Assembly (NCBI RefSeq): GCF_047553015.1
Contig: NZ_CP180212.1
Location: 1,922,001 to 1,986,000 of the forward strand
DNA: 64,000 bases
Origin: Carnobacterium_A sp047553015
GTDB lineage: Bacteria > Bacillota > Bacilli > Lactobacillales > Carnobacteriaceae
Direction: 5' to 3'
Both the position numbers and the translations under genes were made by a program. This document shows positions 24,013 to 32,804 of this stretch, in pieces. The stretch's first letter is position 1. Every line of letters begins with the position of its first letter. The notes under the pieces were generated by a model. It did no database searches, was not told the origin of the DNA, and saw only the letters and a list, made by a program, of their open reading frames with translations.

Positions 24013-26067
24013 TTATATCTTAAATTGATCGATTAACTCGTTCAAATCTTCTGAAATAGTAGAAAGTTCTTCACTAGCACTTGAAATTTGTGTAATTCCT
24101 GCTGCTTGCTCTTCCATAGAAGCTGAAACTTCTTCACTACTAGCAGCATTTTCTTCAGAGATAGCTGCTAAATTTTGCATAACATCTTTAATGCTTTCGT
24201 TTTGCTTATTCATTTTATCACTGGATTGATTGACTAAGTTCAGCACAGTCTCCATTTCATTTAGAGCACTTGCAATTCCTTTAAATTTATTACTTGTCTT
24301 ATCTACACTAATACTTTGCAATTCTGCAGTTTCACTCACTTCTATCATCGTTTTTACTGCTGTTGAGGTTTTTAAGGTTAATTCTTTTATCATTTCACTA
24401 ATTTCTTTAATAAAACTATTTGTTTCTTCAGCAAGCTTTCTAACTTCATCAGCAACGACAGAAAAACCTCTTCCAGCATCTCCAGCTCTAGCTGCTTCAA
24501 TACTCGCATTTAAAGCTAATAAGTTCGTTTGGTTTGCTAATCCTCTTATTTTTTCACTTGCTACTTCAATTTTTGTTGCACTAGTATTTGCATTCTCAAT
24601 AACTAGTTGAACCTCTTTTGATAACTCGATACTTGTTGTTGTTTTCTTTAACAAATCTTCTACTAATTCTAGTCCCTCTTCTTTAAGGTGATTAACTTTT
24701 ACAGTAGAATGATTTAATTTCTCTATATAGACCGTATTTTTTTCAATCACATCACCAAGATCTTTTACTGTATCAAATCCCTGTTGTGTATCTTCTGCTT
24801 GTTCGTTAGTCCCTTTAGCTATATCTTCAATTGCTCTAGATACTTCATCAGCTACTGCAGCTGATTGTTGCGTTGTCGCTGTTAGCTCTTGCGCATGTGC
24901 TGCAAGTGACTGAGACTTACCTACAACACTCTTGATGACATTTCTGATTGACTGCTTCATTTTATCTAAAGAGTTGACAATTTCTCCAAACTCATCATTT
25001 TTATAGACTACCTCGTCTAATTCGTTAGCCGTAAAATCTCCTAAAGCCATCTTATTCAATTGAATTTTTAATTTTTGGATTGTTTTTATTGCATAGTTTG
25101 ATGTATAAAATAAAATTAAACCTAAAAGAATAGTTGCTACTATACCCGTCATCCCTATAATCAACTGGCTACGACTTATAGCCGTTGTTACACCTTTCAT
25201 AGATAATCCAATCGTCAAAGCCCCTATTGGTTGACCATTTACTACAACCGGATAGGCAATGCTATAATTAGGCGTTTTCCCTAAGTATAACGTTTCACTT
25301 GCAGAAGACTTACCCTCGATAATAGCTGTCTTACTTGCCTCATCTTTAGAAAGGTCTACTCCTATCCTCGTTTCATCACTATGTGCCACAACTTTTAAAT
25401 CATTATCCATAAATAAAGCATAGATAATTTCTTCTTTTTCTCCCAATTTTTCCATTAATGTTTGGTAGCTGAATTGATTGGTTAAGTCATTAATATAATC
25501 GGCCTTTATTCCTGCTTGAACAACAGATCCATCCGCACCTTTTGAAGAACCATATTTGAAGTAGCTTTTACTAATAGCATCTTGTCTGATATCCTCCATA
25601 AGTTCGGTTTTATCATTTTTTAATAATAGACTTATCGGGTGATCTTTACCCGGTGTAAATGAAATATTTGAAGGGGTGTTTGAATACGTCACAACTCCTT
25701 CCTTGCTAAAATAATTTAAAATATCGACATTTAAAGTCTCTGCAAGCTCGACTAACTTTTCATTACTTATCTCTGTATCCATTTTAGCTACTGTATTCGT
25801 TGCTTTTCGAATATTATTTTCTATATCTTCATTTATAATCGATAACGATTTATCATTATCTTCCATTCTACCAACAACCTCTGCTAATAGAATGTCACTA
25901 TCATTTTGCATCTGATCAACTATGCTTCTCTTAACCATTGTAGTCGAGATAAAACTAATCAATACTAATGATAAAACAATGACAAGGATAGGAATAATCA
26001 GTAATTTCACTTTTATTGAATGTATCCTTATGTTATTCTTTTTACTCTTATTATTTTTCATTTTCAC
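24013..26067 (-). CDS. Methyl-accepting chemotaxis protein
   Basis: A 684-residue membrane receptor. A basic N-terminus leads into a first membrane helix (about 22-45), an extracellular sensor of about 250 residues with a dCache-like look (includes PIGALTIGLSM before the second helix), and a second membrane helix (about 303-325). A HAMP region follows, then a cytoplasmic coiled coil with the hairpin tip IRGLANQTNLLALNASIEAA and GFSVVADEVRKLAEE. The ligand is unknown. Chemotaxis and flagellar genes are not in the window. GTG at 26067 is 4 bp from AGGAG and ATG at 26061 is 10 bp away; either may be used. Confidence 0.92.
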   Translation of the reverse strand: MKMKNNKSKKNNIRIHSIKVKLLIIPILVIVLSLVLISFISTTMVKRSIVDQMQNDSDILLAEVVGRMEDNDKSLSIINEDIENNIRKATNTVAKMDTEISNEKLVELAETLNVDILNYFSKEGVVTYSNTPSNISFTPGKDHPISLLLKNDKTELMEDIRQDAISKSYFKYGSSKGADGSVVQAGIKADYINDLTNQFSYQTLMEKLGEKEEIIYALFMDNDLKVVAHSDETRIGVDLSKDEASKTAIIEGKSSASETLYLGKTPNYSIAYPVVVNGQPIGALTIGLSMKGVTTAISRSQLIIGMTGIVATILLGLILFYTSNYAIKTIQKLKIQLNKMALGDFTANELDEVVYKNDEFGEIVNSLDKMKQSIRNVIKSVVGKSQSLAAHAQELTATTQQSAAVADEVSRAIEDIAKGTNEQAEDTQQGFDTVKDLGDVIEKNTVYIEKLNHSTVKVNHLKEEGLELVEDLLKKTTTSIELSKEVQLVIENANTSATKIEVASEKIRGLANQTNLLALNASIEAARAGDAGRGFSVVADEVRKLAEETNSFIKEISEMIKELTLKTSTAVKTMIEVSETAELQSISVDKTSNKFKGIASALNEMETVLNLVNQSSDKMNKQNESIKDVMQNLAAISEENAASSEEVSASMEEQAAGITQISSASEELSTISEDLNELIDQFKI

Positions 26068-26364
26068 TAATCTCCTATAATCTTATTTTATATTTTTAAC
26101 TCTCCTGATGTAGTAGTCTATTTACTGTTACTCATTCATTGAATCAGTATGATTAATCTTATAAAATTCTATTTCACCTTGCTTTATGTGCTCTCTTATA
26201 CCGACTTCATCAATAAAACAACTAGAATAAGTAATATATCATTTAATATATCGGTTAAATTCACTGAACAATTAAGTCTAATGCGTACTGTTTTCTTCTT
26301 TTTAATAAAAATTCTTGTCTAAGACTTATTAACTAGTCACTTAGCTAGTTGCTATTTTTTATCC
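26068..26364. other. Upstream region of the chemoreceptor gene
   Basis: No ORF. On the minus strand ACCGATAT (26255-26248) preceded by TAAT at 15-bp spacing (26274-26271) resembles a flagellar sigma-28/SigD promoter, about 180 bp ahead of the start codon. The evidence is weak. Confidence 0.3.
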
Positions 26365-26414
26365 TAAAAAAACAAGTAGGTTATAGACTACCAGTGATGG
26401 TCTATAACCTACTT
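26365..26414 (-). terminator. Terminator of the gldA-dhaKLM operon
   Basis: Perfect 15-bp arms (26374-26388 and 26400-26414). On the minus strand the hairpin runs into GTTTTTTT. Confidence 0.88.
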
Positions 26415-26497
26415 ATTTTATTTTATCTTTTATAGCTAAACTTTTTTAAAGCCTTCATTATCTTTTGATGTAGCTGTTTTATCCACCTGATTTGATT

Positions 26498-26872
26498 TTA
26501 TTTGTCTATTTTCAATTCATTTAACTGTTCTTCCACAGCTTCTTGAGTAACATCAGCTTGTAAAAGTGCCGCCGCAGTATAAGAACCTTCAACAATTGGA
26601 ACATCATAAATCGTAATCGATTTATCGCTAAGCTCTTTCACCATTTCTAAGTTCATTTTAGCACTGCCTAAGTCATAAAATGCTAATAGATGATCAGATG
26701 GATGATTGTTGACTAATTCAAGAATAGTATCAAAACTTGTTCCAATTTCAGTCTCGGATACTCCACCAATAACTTCGATTGCAACATCTTTAGCAACTTC
26801 TTGAAGCAATCGCTCAACACCTTTTGCAATCTCATAAACATGAGAGATAATAATCATTCCTGGTTTCTCCAT
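26498..26872 (-). CDS. dhaM: PTS-dependent dihydroxyacetone kinase phosphotransferase subunit
   Basis: A 124-residue EIIA-mannose-like subunit that carries phosphate from HPr to the ADP bound in DhaL. The active His is in IIISHVYEIAKGV, at residue 11. GGVSETEIGTSFDTI and AFYDLGSAKMN follow the family pattern. It is the short, single-domain Gram-positive form without the HPr and EI domains fused in E. coli. The ATG overlaps the dhaL stop codon. It is the last gene of the operon. Confidence 0.94.
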   Translation of the reverse strand: MEKPGMIIISHVYEIAKGVERLLQEVAKDVAIEVIGGVSETEIGTSFDTILELVNNHPSDHLLAFYDLGSAKMNLEMVKELSDKSITIYDVPIVEGSYTAAALLQADVTQEAVEEQLNELKIDK

Positions 26873-27453
26873 TATTTTCCCTCCGATTCTAGCATAGCCT
26901 TAAAGAGTAAAGCTGATGAATAGGCACCTGGATCAATGTGTCCAATGGAACGTTCCCCTACATATGAGGCACGGCCTTTTTTAGCTTTTAATGGTTTCGT
27001 CGCTTCAACAGCCTCATCAATTACTTCCTTTGTTAATTGATTGTCTTCTACCGCTTGAACAACAGGTGCCCAAACATCTATCATTGTCTTATCGCCAATT
27101 TCAGCTTTCCCGCGTTTTTGAATACTGTCTAATCCACCTTGAAGTATTTTACCCCATGAAGAATCATCTTCCTGAACTAGTTTTAACATCCCCATAAATG
27201 CTGAACCATATAAAGGGCCAGAAGCTCCTCCAACTTTACTTAATAACGTTTTCGTAACTAATTTTAAAAGTGCTTCAAGCGAATCAGGAGATTCTGATTC
27301 AATTGCTTGAATAACATGGGACATGCCTCTAGACATATTGTTGCCATGATCACTATCGCCAATTGGCGTGTCCAGTTGGGTTAAATAATCTTTTTCTTGT
27401 TGGATTTTTTCATTAAATAACTCCATCCAGCGAATACCTGTTTGAACATTCAT
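26872..27453 (-). CDS. dhaL: Dihydroxyacetone kinase subunit DhaL
   Basis: A 193-residue ADP-binding subunit. The Mg/ADP site is DTPIGDSDHGNNMSRG (around 27-42), where the Asp residues hold two Mg ions, followed by GGASGPLYGSAF and GDKTMIDVWAP. The open frame runs 32 codons further upstream into dhaK, but the ATG at 27453 gives the family N-terminus and follows AAAGGAG at 11 bp. It transfers phosphate from DhaM to dihydroxyacetone bound to DhaK. Confidence 0.94.
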   Translation of the reverse strand: MNVQTGIRWMELFNEKIQQEKDYLTQLDTPIGDSDHGNNMSRGMSHVIQAIESESPDSLEALLKLVTKTLLSKVGGASGPLYGSAFMGMLKLVQEDDSSWGKILQGGLDSIQKRGKAEIGDKTMIDVWAPVVQAVEDNQLTKEVIDEAVEATKPLKAKKGRASYVGERSIGHIDPGAYSSALLFKAMLESEGK

Positions 27454-27496
27454 CTTAGTTTGAACTCCTTTCATCCCTTTGCTATTCATTCTTGTT

Positions 27497-28486
27497 TTAC
27501 CAAGCGATGGTCTCAACTGGTGCATGTAGTGCTTCAAGATAAAAATCATTTTCTAAATAAAGTAAGGTTAAGGATAAGCCTTGCATTTCGAGTGATGTCA
27601 TAAAGTTGCCTATTTTATAAAAATCAATAGACCAGTTCTGTTTATCCATTAGTTTTTTCACATCATTTGTAAAAACATACTGCTCCATTAATGGTGTCCC
27701 ACCAAGTCCATTAATCATCACTGCAAATCGACCTTTATCTTTTCCATCAAATTCTTTAATTACCTTCGTCAACAATTCGTCAGCAAGATCATAAGAGGGT
27801 TGTAATTTTTCTCTACGGTACCCTGGTTCTCCATGAATACCTACTCCATATTCAATTTCATCTTCAGCTAAAGTAAAGCTTGGTTGAGCAGCTCCCGGTG
27901 TTGTTACACCAGTCAGTGCAAGTCCAATAGATTTAATATTAGGTATTAAGTCATCAGCTAGTTTTTTTATTTCTTTGATCGACTTTCCTTGTTCAGAAGC
28001 GTAACCAAGTATTTTATGAACAAGTATCGTTCCTGCCACTCCACGTTTCCCTTGAGTATATAGACTATCTTCAACGGCAATATCATCATCTACAACGATA
28101 TTTTCTACCAAGATATCTTCCATTTCAGCCATTTCTTGAGCCATTTCAAAATTCATAATATCGCCAGAATAGTTCTTAATGACTAAGAACACACCTGCAC
28201 CCTCATCAGCTGCCTTAATCGCTTCTAAAATTTGATCTGGTGTTGGAGAAGTAAATACCGCACCACAAACAGCAGCAGATAACATGCCTTCCCCTACAAA
28301 TCCAGCATGAGCTGGTTCATGCCCACTTCCTCCACCAGAAATGATTGCTACTTTTCCAGCTTTTTTTGTTTTACGCTGAATAACGCCTGTTTCAGGAACT
28401 CTTTTAATTAAGTCAGAATGCGCTACAATCATCCCTTCTATCATTTCATCAACAATTTTATTGGGATCATTCATAATTTTTTTCAT
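27497..28486 (-). CDS. dhaK: Dihydroxyacetone kinase subunit DhaK
   Basis: A 329-residue substrate subunit. Dihydroxyacetone is held as a covalent hemiaminal on His218 (GIHGEPGYRR), and the GGGSGHEPAHAGF segment (51-63) forms the substrate pocket. Both are intact, so this is the catalytic DhaK and not the DhaQ-type co-activator that lacks the His. No DhaQ gene is present in the window. The start MKKIMNDPNK is standard. It follows gldA by 33 bp, giving a glycerol to dihydroxyacetone to DHAP route. Confidence 0.96.
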   Translation of the reverse strand: MKKIMNDPNKIVDEMIEGMIVAHSDLIKRVPETGVIQRKTKKAGKVAIISGGGSGHEPAHAGFVGEGMLSAAVCGAVFTSPTPDQILEAIKAADEGAGVFLVIKNYSGDIMNFEMAQEMAEMEDILVENIVVDDDIAVEDSLYTQGKRGVAGTILVHKILGYASEQGKSIKEIKKLADDLIPNIKSIGLALTGVTTPGAAQPSFTLAEDEIEYGVGIHGEPGYRREKLQPSYDLADELLTKVIKEFDGKDKGRFAVMINGLGGTPLMEQYVFTNDVKKLMDKQNWSIDFYKIGNFMTSLEMQGLSLTLLYLENDFYLEALHAPVETIAW

Positions 28487-28519
28487 CTAGTTTCATTCCT
28501 TTTATTCTTATTTTTAATT

Positions 28520-29659
28520 TTATTTAACGGCCTTGCGCTTTTTGTAATCACGTCCAAGGGCATCTGCTGCAATAATAGCTTGTGCAACACTTTCAGGTGT
28601 AACTTTAAAAGGCATAGCATGAATAGATTCTTCAGGAATACAAGCTTTTTCTGCAACTTTTAGGATATCTTCATAGATGACTTCTTCTACATCCAAGTCT
28701 GCTAATGAGACAGGCAAGCCAACAGATAAGCTGAAATCCAATAATTCTTCGACTTCTTTTGTTGGGGCATCTTCAAGAATCAGTTGAACAAATGTCGTAA
28801 AGGCTACTTGCTCTCCGTGGAAATAATTGTGAGGGCCATCTAAAACAGTTAACCCATTGTAAATAGCATGTGCTGCAGCTAATCCACCTGACTCAAAACC
28901 AAGACCAGATAACAATGTGTTGGCTTCAATAATATTCTCTAACGCTGGTGTAACAACATTATGATCACAAGCAATCTTAGCGTTGTAGCCACTTTCAAGA
29001 ACCGTTTCATAACAAACTCTAGCCAATGTAATAGAAGCAATCGTGCCTTTAGCAGGTTCGGTATCTCCAGTATGGAAGCCATTTGGTAAGCCAGCGTTTA
29101 CATTTGAATTTGACCGACGGGTTGCACGTGCTTCATAATAAGTAGCCAGTGCGTCGCCCATACCAGAGACTAAAAATCGTGTTGGTGCTTGAGCAATAAC
29201 CGTTGTGTCCATCAATACAACACTAGGATTTTTAATAAAATAAGCGTATTCGTCAAAATGGTGATCTTTCGTATAAAGTACAGCAGAATGACTCGTTGGT
29301 GCATCTGTTGCTGCAATCGTTGGACAGACAATTAAATTGTGACCATTGGCAACTGTTTTAGACGTATCGATTGCTTTCCCGCCACCTAGACCAACGATAA
29401 CGTCTGCGCCTTTTTCTTTTGCTAATTTTTTAAGACGCACAACTTCTTCACGTGTTGCTTCGCCACCAAAATCAGCCAGATGCAACGTAATGCCAAAACG
29501 TTTTGCCGTTTGATCTAACTTATCTTGAACTCGATTGATATCATCCGGATTCCCAATCACTAACGCTGATTCTCCTAGGGACTTAATGTAAAAACCTAAA
29601 TTTAATAATTCATTTTCTCCTTGGACATACTTTGCTGGACTAATAAAAGCTTTTCTCAT
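28520..29659 (-). CDS. gldA: Glycerol dehydrogenase
   Basis: A 379-residue zinc-dependent iron-containing-alcohol-dehydrogenase-type enzyme oxidising glycerol to dihydroxyacetone with NAD. NAD-binding GLGGGKAIDTSKTVA (about 93-107), PTIAATDAPTSHSA (about 121-134) and zinc ligands in the GLAAAHAIYNG and HNYFHGEQVAF segments are present. First gene of gldA-dhaK-L-M. Upstream lie a cre-like site (29744-29757) and a DhaS-like operator (29765-29786). AGAGGAGGAAT is the ribosome site. Confidence 0.95.
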   Translation of the reverse strand: MRKAFISPAKYVQGENELLNLGFYIKSLGESALVIGNPDDINRVQDKLDQTAKRFGITLHLADFGGEATREEVVRLKKLAKEKGADVIVGLGGGKAIDTSKTVANGHNLIVCPTIAATDAPTSHSAVLYTKDHHFDEYAYFIKNPSVVLMDTTVIAQAPTRFLVSGMGDALATYYEARATRRSNSNVNAGLPNGFHTGDTEPAKGTIASITLARVCYETVLESGYNAKIACDHNVVTPALENIIEANTLLSGLGFESGGLAAAHAIYNGLTVLDGPHNYFHGEQVAFTTFVQLILEDAPTKEVEELLDFSLSVGLPVSLADLDVEEVIYEDILKVAEKACIPEESIHAMPFKVTPESVAQAIIAADALGRDYKKRKAVK

Positions 29660-29743
29660 TTTTTATTCCTCCTCTTATTTTTTAAAATGAAGTCACTCTT
29701 GAGCTAACGAATGGCTCTTTTTAAATCTATACTAAGCTTAATA

Positions 29744-29757
29744 AGAAAGCGGTATCA
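29744..29757. promoter_or_regulatory. Cre-like site in front of gldA
   Basis: AGAAAGCGGTATCA matches the cre consensus TGWAANCGNTNWCA at all but the first base. It lies immediately downstream of TTGAAA (minus strand, 29763-29758), so bound CcpA would cover the core promoter. Confidence 0.5.
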
Positions 29758-29764
29758 TTTCAAC

Positions 29765-29786
29765 AGACAAAAGAATCTCTTTGTCC
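29765..29786. promoter_or_regulatory. Candidate DhaS operator
   Basis: AGACAAAA, six bases, CTTTGTCC. This has the same 8-6-8 layout as the L. lactis DhaS site as I remember it (GGACACAT-N6-ATTTGTCC), with four differences in 16. It lies directly upstream of a TTGAAA -35-like box of the gldA operon, a good activator position, and 80 bp ahead of dhaS. Confidence 0.55.
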
Positions 29787-29867
29787 GCTTCAATTATTTT
29801 GAAAGATGACGTATAATGAAAAGGAATAGAATAGAGTAGTGAATAAGTTGTCGAAGGGGTCCCAATT

Positions 29868-30410
29868 ATGAACCAACAAAATACAACCAAGAAGATTATT
29901 TCTTGCTCTTTCAAAAATCTATCCAATAAAAAAGAGATGGATAAAATATCTATAACCGATATCATGGATCAAACTGATTATCGTCGTCAAACTTTTTATG
30001 ATCATTTTGATGATAAATATGATTTAATTACTTGGATTTTTTCGTATGACGTTACTGACCTCATTCAACATCTTATGAAGTGGCAGAATTGGGAAGAAGT
30101 CTTATTCCACCTATTAAACTACCTTGAAGAAAATAGAGTCTATTACAAAAAAATCATTTCAACCATCAAATTAGATTCCTTTAAAGATTATTTTATTTAT
30201 TATATCAAAAAAAGTATTCAGTCTCTTGCAGATGATTACCTTCAAACACACCCTATTTCTGATGGTAACTCTGTTCTAATAAAAACAAAAATTGATTTTT
30301 GTGCTTATGGCTTATCTGAAATGCTTTATCATTGGGTGCTCGAAGATTGTGATCCAACTGCTACTGACTACCACGAACTTCTTATCACTGTTATTTACTT
30401 TAAAATTTAA
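29868..30410 (+). CDS. dhaS: TetR-family regulator DhaS-like
   Basis: A 180-residue TetR-fold regulator. The N-terminal helix-turn-helix is KISITDIMDQTDYRRQTFYDHFDDKYDLITWIF (about 27-59), very close to DhaS proteins, followed by an all-helical effector domain. In Lactococcus DhaS activates the dha operon when bound by DhaQ, a DhaK paralogue. Here no DhaQ is present, and the next gene in the same direction is an altered glycerol kinase. Divergent from gldA, with the candidate operator between them. Confidence 0.85.
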   Translation: MNQQNTTKKIISCSFKNLSNKKEMDKISITDIMDQTDYRRQTFYDHFDDKYDLITWIFSYDVTDLIQHLMKWQNWEEVLFHLLNYLEENRVYYKKIISTIKLDSFKDYFIYYIKKSIQSLADDYLQTHPISDGNSVLIKTKIDFCAYGLSEMLYHWVLEDCDPTATDYHELLITVIYFKI

Positions 30411-30497
30411 AAGTGAGAAGCATTAAAAAAAAGTAGTATTTTTAATAAAAAGAAAAAACTTAGTTATTATAGAACCTAGTTAAGGACGTGATTGCTT

Positions 30498-32012
30498 ATG
30501 GCAGAGTATATTTTGGCCATCGACCAAGGAACAACAACTACACGTGCGATTATTATTGATCGACAAGGAAATTATATTGGTACAGCCGCTCAACGTTTTG
30601 AGCAACAAATACCACAGTCTGGTTGGGTAGAACAAGATCCAACTATTATTTGGCAATCGGTCTGTGAAGTCATTCAAAGAGTCATGAAGCACTCTGGTAT
30701 TTCATTCAACCAGATTAAAGCTCTTGGAATAACAAACCAGCGTGAGACGACTATCGTCTGGGATCGTAAAACTGGAAAACCAATACACAACGCTGTTGTT
30801 TGGAGTTCCAACCAATCACTCGCTATTGTTAAGAAGCTGCAAAATGAAGAGATTGAAACGTATATCCATGAAAAAACTGGACTAGTTTTGAGTCCTTATT
30901 TTTCTGCTAGTAAAATTCGTTGGATTCTTGATCACCATCCTGGTTCACAAGAACGAGCAGAACGTGGCGAATTAGCTTTTGGAACTGTCGATAGTTGGCT
31001 TATTTGGAACTTGACTAAGGGAAAGTTGCATTGCACAGATCACACAAATGCTTCAAGAACGATGCTATTTGACATTCATACGCTAGAATGGGATGACTAT
31101 TTATTAAATCTTTTCAACATCCCAAAAAGCCTGTTGCCAAAAGTCTTTCCTAGTTCCCATATGTACGGCCTAACCGATGCGGCTATTTTTGATGGAGTAG
31201 CTATTCCTATCAGTGGTGTCGCTGGAAATCAGCAAGCAGCGTTATTTGGTCAATTAGCTTTTCAACCAGGTCAAGTAAAAAGTACTTACGGCCAAGGAAC
31301 TTTTATTGTTATGAATACAGGTTCTGAACCTAAACTTTCTAAGCATAAATTACTGACTACAATCGGCTATTCTATTGATAATAAAATAACCTATGCCCTC
31401 GAAGGTTCAGCTCTTATTTCAGGCAGTGCTATTGACTGGCTAAAAGATAGTTTGCATTTATTTGAGTCAATCGAAGAGTCAGAATTATTGGCTCTTAAAG
31501 CAGAAAAAAATTCTGGCGTTTATGTTATTCCAACTTTTAGAGGAATTGGCGCTCCCTACTGGGATTCAAATGCACGAGGAGCTTTTTTAGGAATCAACGA
31601 ATCTACCAGTCGACTAGAGTTAGTTCGAGCAACCTTAGAATCTATCGCTTATCAGGTTAATGATATTATTGAATTAATGGAATCCGATACCGGTATTTCA
31701 GTAGATCTTCTGCATGTTGATGGCGGAGCTGCACAAAATAATCTTTTGATTCAATTCCAAGCAGATATTCTTAAAAAAACTGTTAAACGTATTGAACGTT
31801 TAGAAACAACAGGGTTAGGAGCAGCATACCTTGCTGGACTAGCTATTGGATATTGGCGTGATCAAAGTGAGTTAACGGCTTTAGTAACTGAAAACGAGCA
31901 ATTTGAACCCAATATGAGCGATAAAGAACGACAAAAACGACTTCATGGTTGGCATAGTGCTGTTAAAGCTATCTGTTACTATACTAATTTGGTACACGGA
32001 TCGTCATTTTAA
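30498..32012 (+). CDS. Glycerol kinase paralogue with altered catalytic residues
   Basis: A 504-residue FGGY kinase homologue, full length and without frameshift. The fold motifs are present (IDQGTTTTRAI, NQRETTIVWD, SPYFSASK), but key positions differ from the glpK at 12390. The catalytic base Asp is Asn244 (VAGNQQAA; codon AAT at 31226-31228), the HPr-phosphorylated His is Ile230, the phosphate-loop Thr is Gln266 (YGQGTF), and WQSRQS is WSSNQS. Glycerol binding could persist with little or no phosphorylation. A sensory role next to dhaS is my inference. ATG 30498 lies 11 bp after AAGGA; TTG 30492 is an alternative start. Confidence 0.85.
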   Translation: MAEYILAIDQGTTTTRAIIIDRQGNYIGTAAQRFEQQIPQSGWVEQDPTIIWQSVCEVIQRVMKHSGISFNQIKALGITNQRETTIVWDRKTGKPIHNAVVWSSNQSLAIVKKLQNEEIETYIHEKTGLVLSPYFSASKIRWILDHHPGSQERAERGELAFGTVDSWLIWNLTKGKLHCTDHTNASRTMLFDIHTLEWDDYLLNLFNIPKSLLPKVFPSSHMYGLTDAAIFDGVAIPISGVAGNQQAALFGQLAFQPGQVKSTYGQGTFIVMNTGSEPKLSKHKLLTTIGYSIDNKITYALEGSALISGSAIDWLKDSLHLFESIEESELLALKAEKNSGVYVIPTFRGIGAPYWDSNARGAFLGINESTSRLELVRATLESIAYQVNDIIELMESDTGISVDLLHVDGGAAQNNLLIQFQADILKKTVKRIERLETTGLGAAYLAGLAIGYWRDQSELTALVTENEQFEPNMSDKERQKRLHGWHSAVKAICYYTNLVHGSSF

Positions 32013-32089
32013 AGACTCATTTGTCATTCTTTGATTTTTCTAACAATTCCTCTATTCTTATTGCATAAAGATGATAGAGTATTAAACAG

Positions 32090-32130
32090 AGAAAAAGAAC
32101 TTTACACTTAATAGTGTAGTCCTTTTTCTT
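32090..32130 (+). terminator. Terminator after the glpK paralogue
   Basis: AGAAAAAG/CTTTTTCT outer arms and TACACT/AGTGTA inner arms with a TAAT loop, then TTTG. Moderate U-run. Confidence 0.7.
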
Positions 32131-32566
32131 TGTGCTTTAGTCATTCTTACTCTAAAGAACAAATGAATGGTTTATTCAAAACCTAAGACTCTTTACTTAG
32201 AATAGTTGACTAAGAAGTGAGTAAAGAAAAGAATTTCAATAGATATAAAGCACAACATTCCAACAACGACGTAGTTCGTCTCTCCTTTTATTCTATTGTA
32301 CATATAAAAAAATCAAAATTTAATCCTATATTTCTCTCTTTTGATCTATTTGCTCAATTTTCTTCTCTATCTGGCTTTACCGACTTTATAATTTTTTATT
32401 AACTATTTCAAAAAAATAAAGGCTTATATTTGTAGGTCGTTCCTTATGCTGTTACCATTATAAAGAAAGACAAAATTATCTCATCTTATCATTCATTTTC
32501 TATTTCTAAATAGTGAGCCAAACGAAAATGAATACAGTTAATAACTCATTCATTGGAGGTCTTTAG
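32131..32566. other. Intergenic stretch, nothing convincing
   Basis: AT-rich. A 61-codon frame from GTG 32217 has no good ribosome site and no coding character. Confidence 0.5.
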
Positions 32567-32713
32567 TTGAATAAACGGTTATTTTTCAAATCTCTTTCTG
32601 CTCTTATATTTGCTATAGCTGTTTTTAAATTGCTTACTGAGGGATTTATTATCGGCTATTGTTTATTGATACTAGGCTATTTTCTACTCAGAAAATCAGA
32701 TGCTGAAAAATAA
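32567..32713 (+). CDS. Small membrane protein
   Basis: A 48-codon frame starting at TTG, 7 bp after TTGGAGG. It encodes a basic N-terminus (MNKRLFFK), two hydrophobic stretches (about 9-21 and 26-41) separated by KLLTEG, and a polar tail RKSDAEK. The layout is of a two-helix hairpin membrane protein. No family is recognised. It lies 90 bp upstream of the SOUL gene. The clean ribosome site and amphipathic design support a real gene. Confidence 0.55.
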   Translation: MNKRLFFKSLSALIFAIAVFKLLTEGFIIGYCLLILGYFLLRKSDAEK

Positions 32714-32804
32714 CCGGATATCTAGAGTAAAATAACTGCAGATAATTTATAAACTTGTTATACTAGCATCAAAGTCGATGACCAATTATGAATGGAGTGA
32801 TTTT

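Noticed and set aside
28520..28663. Plus-strand frame overlapping the gldA 3' end and dhaK start
   Set aside because: Antisense to both genes, no ribosome site, Phe/Asn-rich shadow translation.
32217..32402. 61-codon frame starting with GTG
   Set aside because: Weak ribosome site, no coding character (Phe/Ser-rich run at the end) and no neighbour context.
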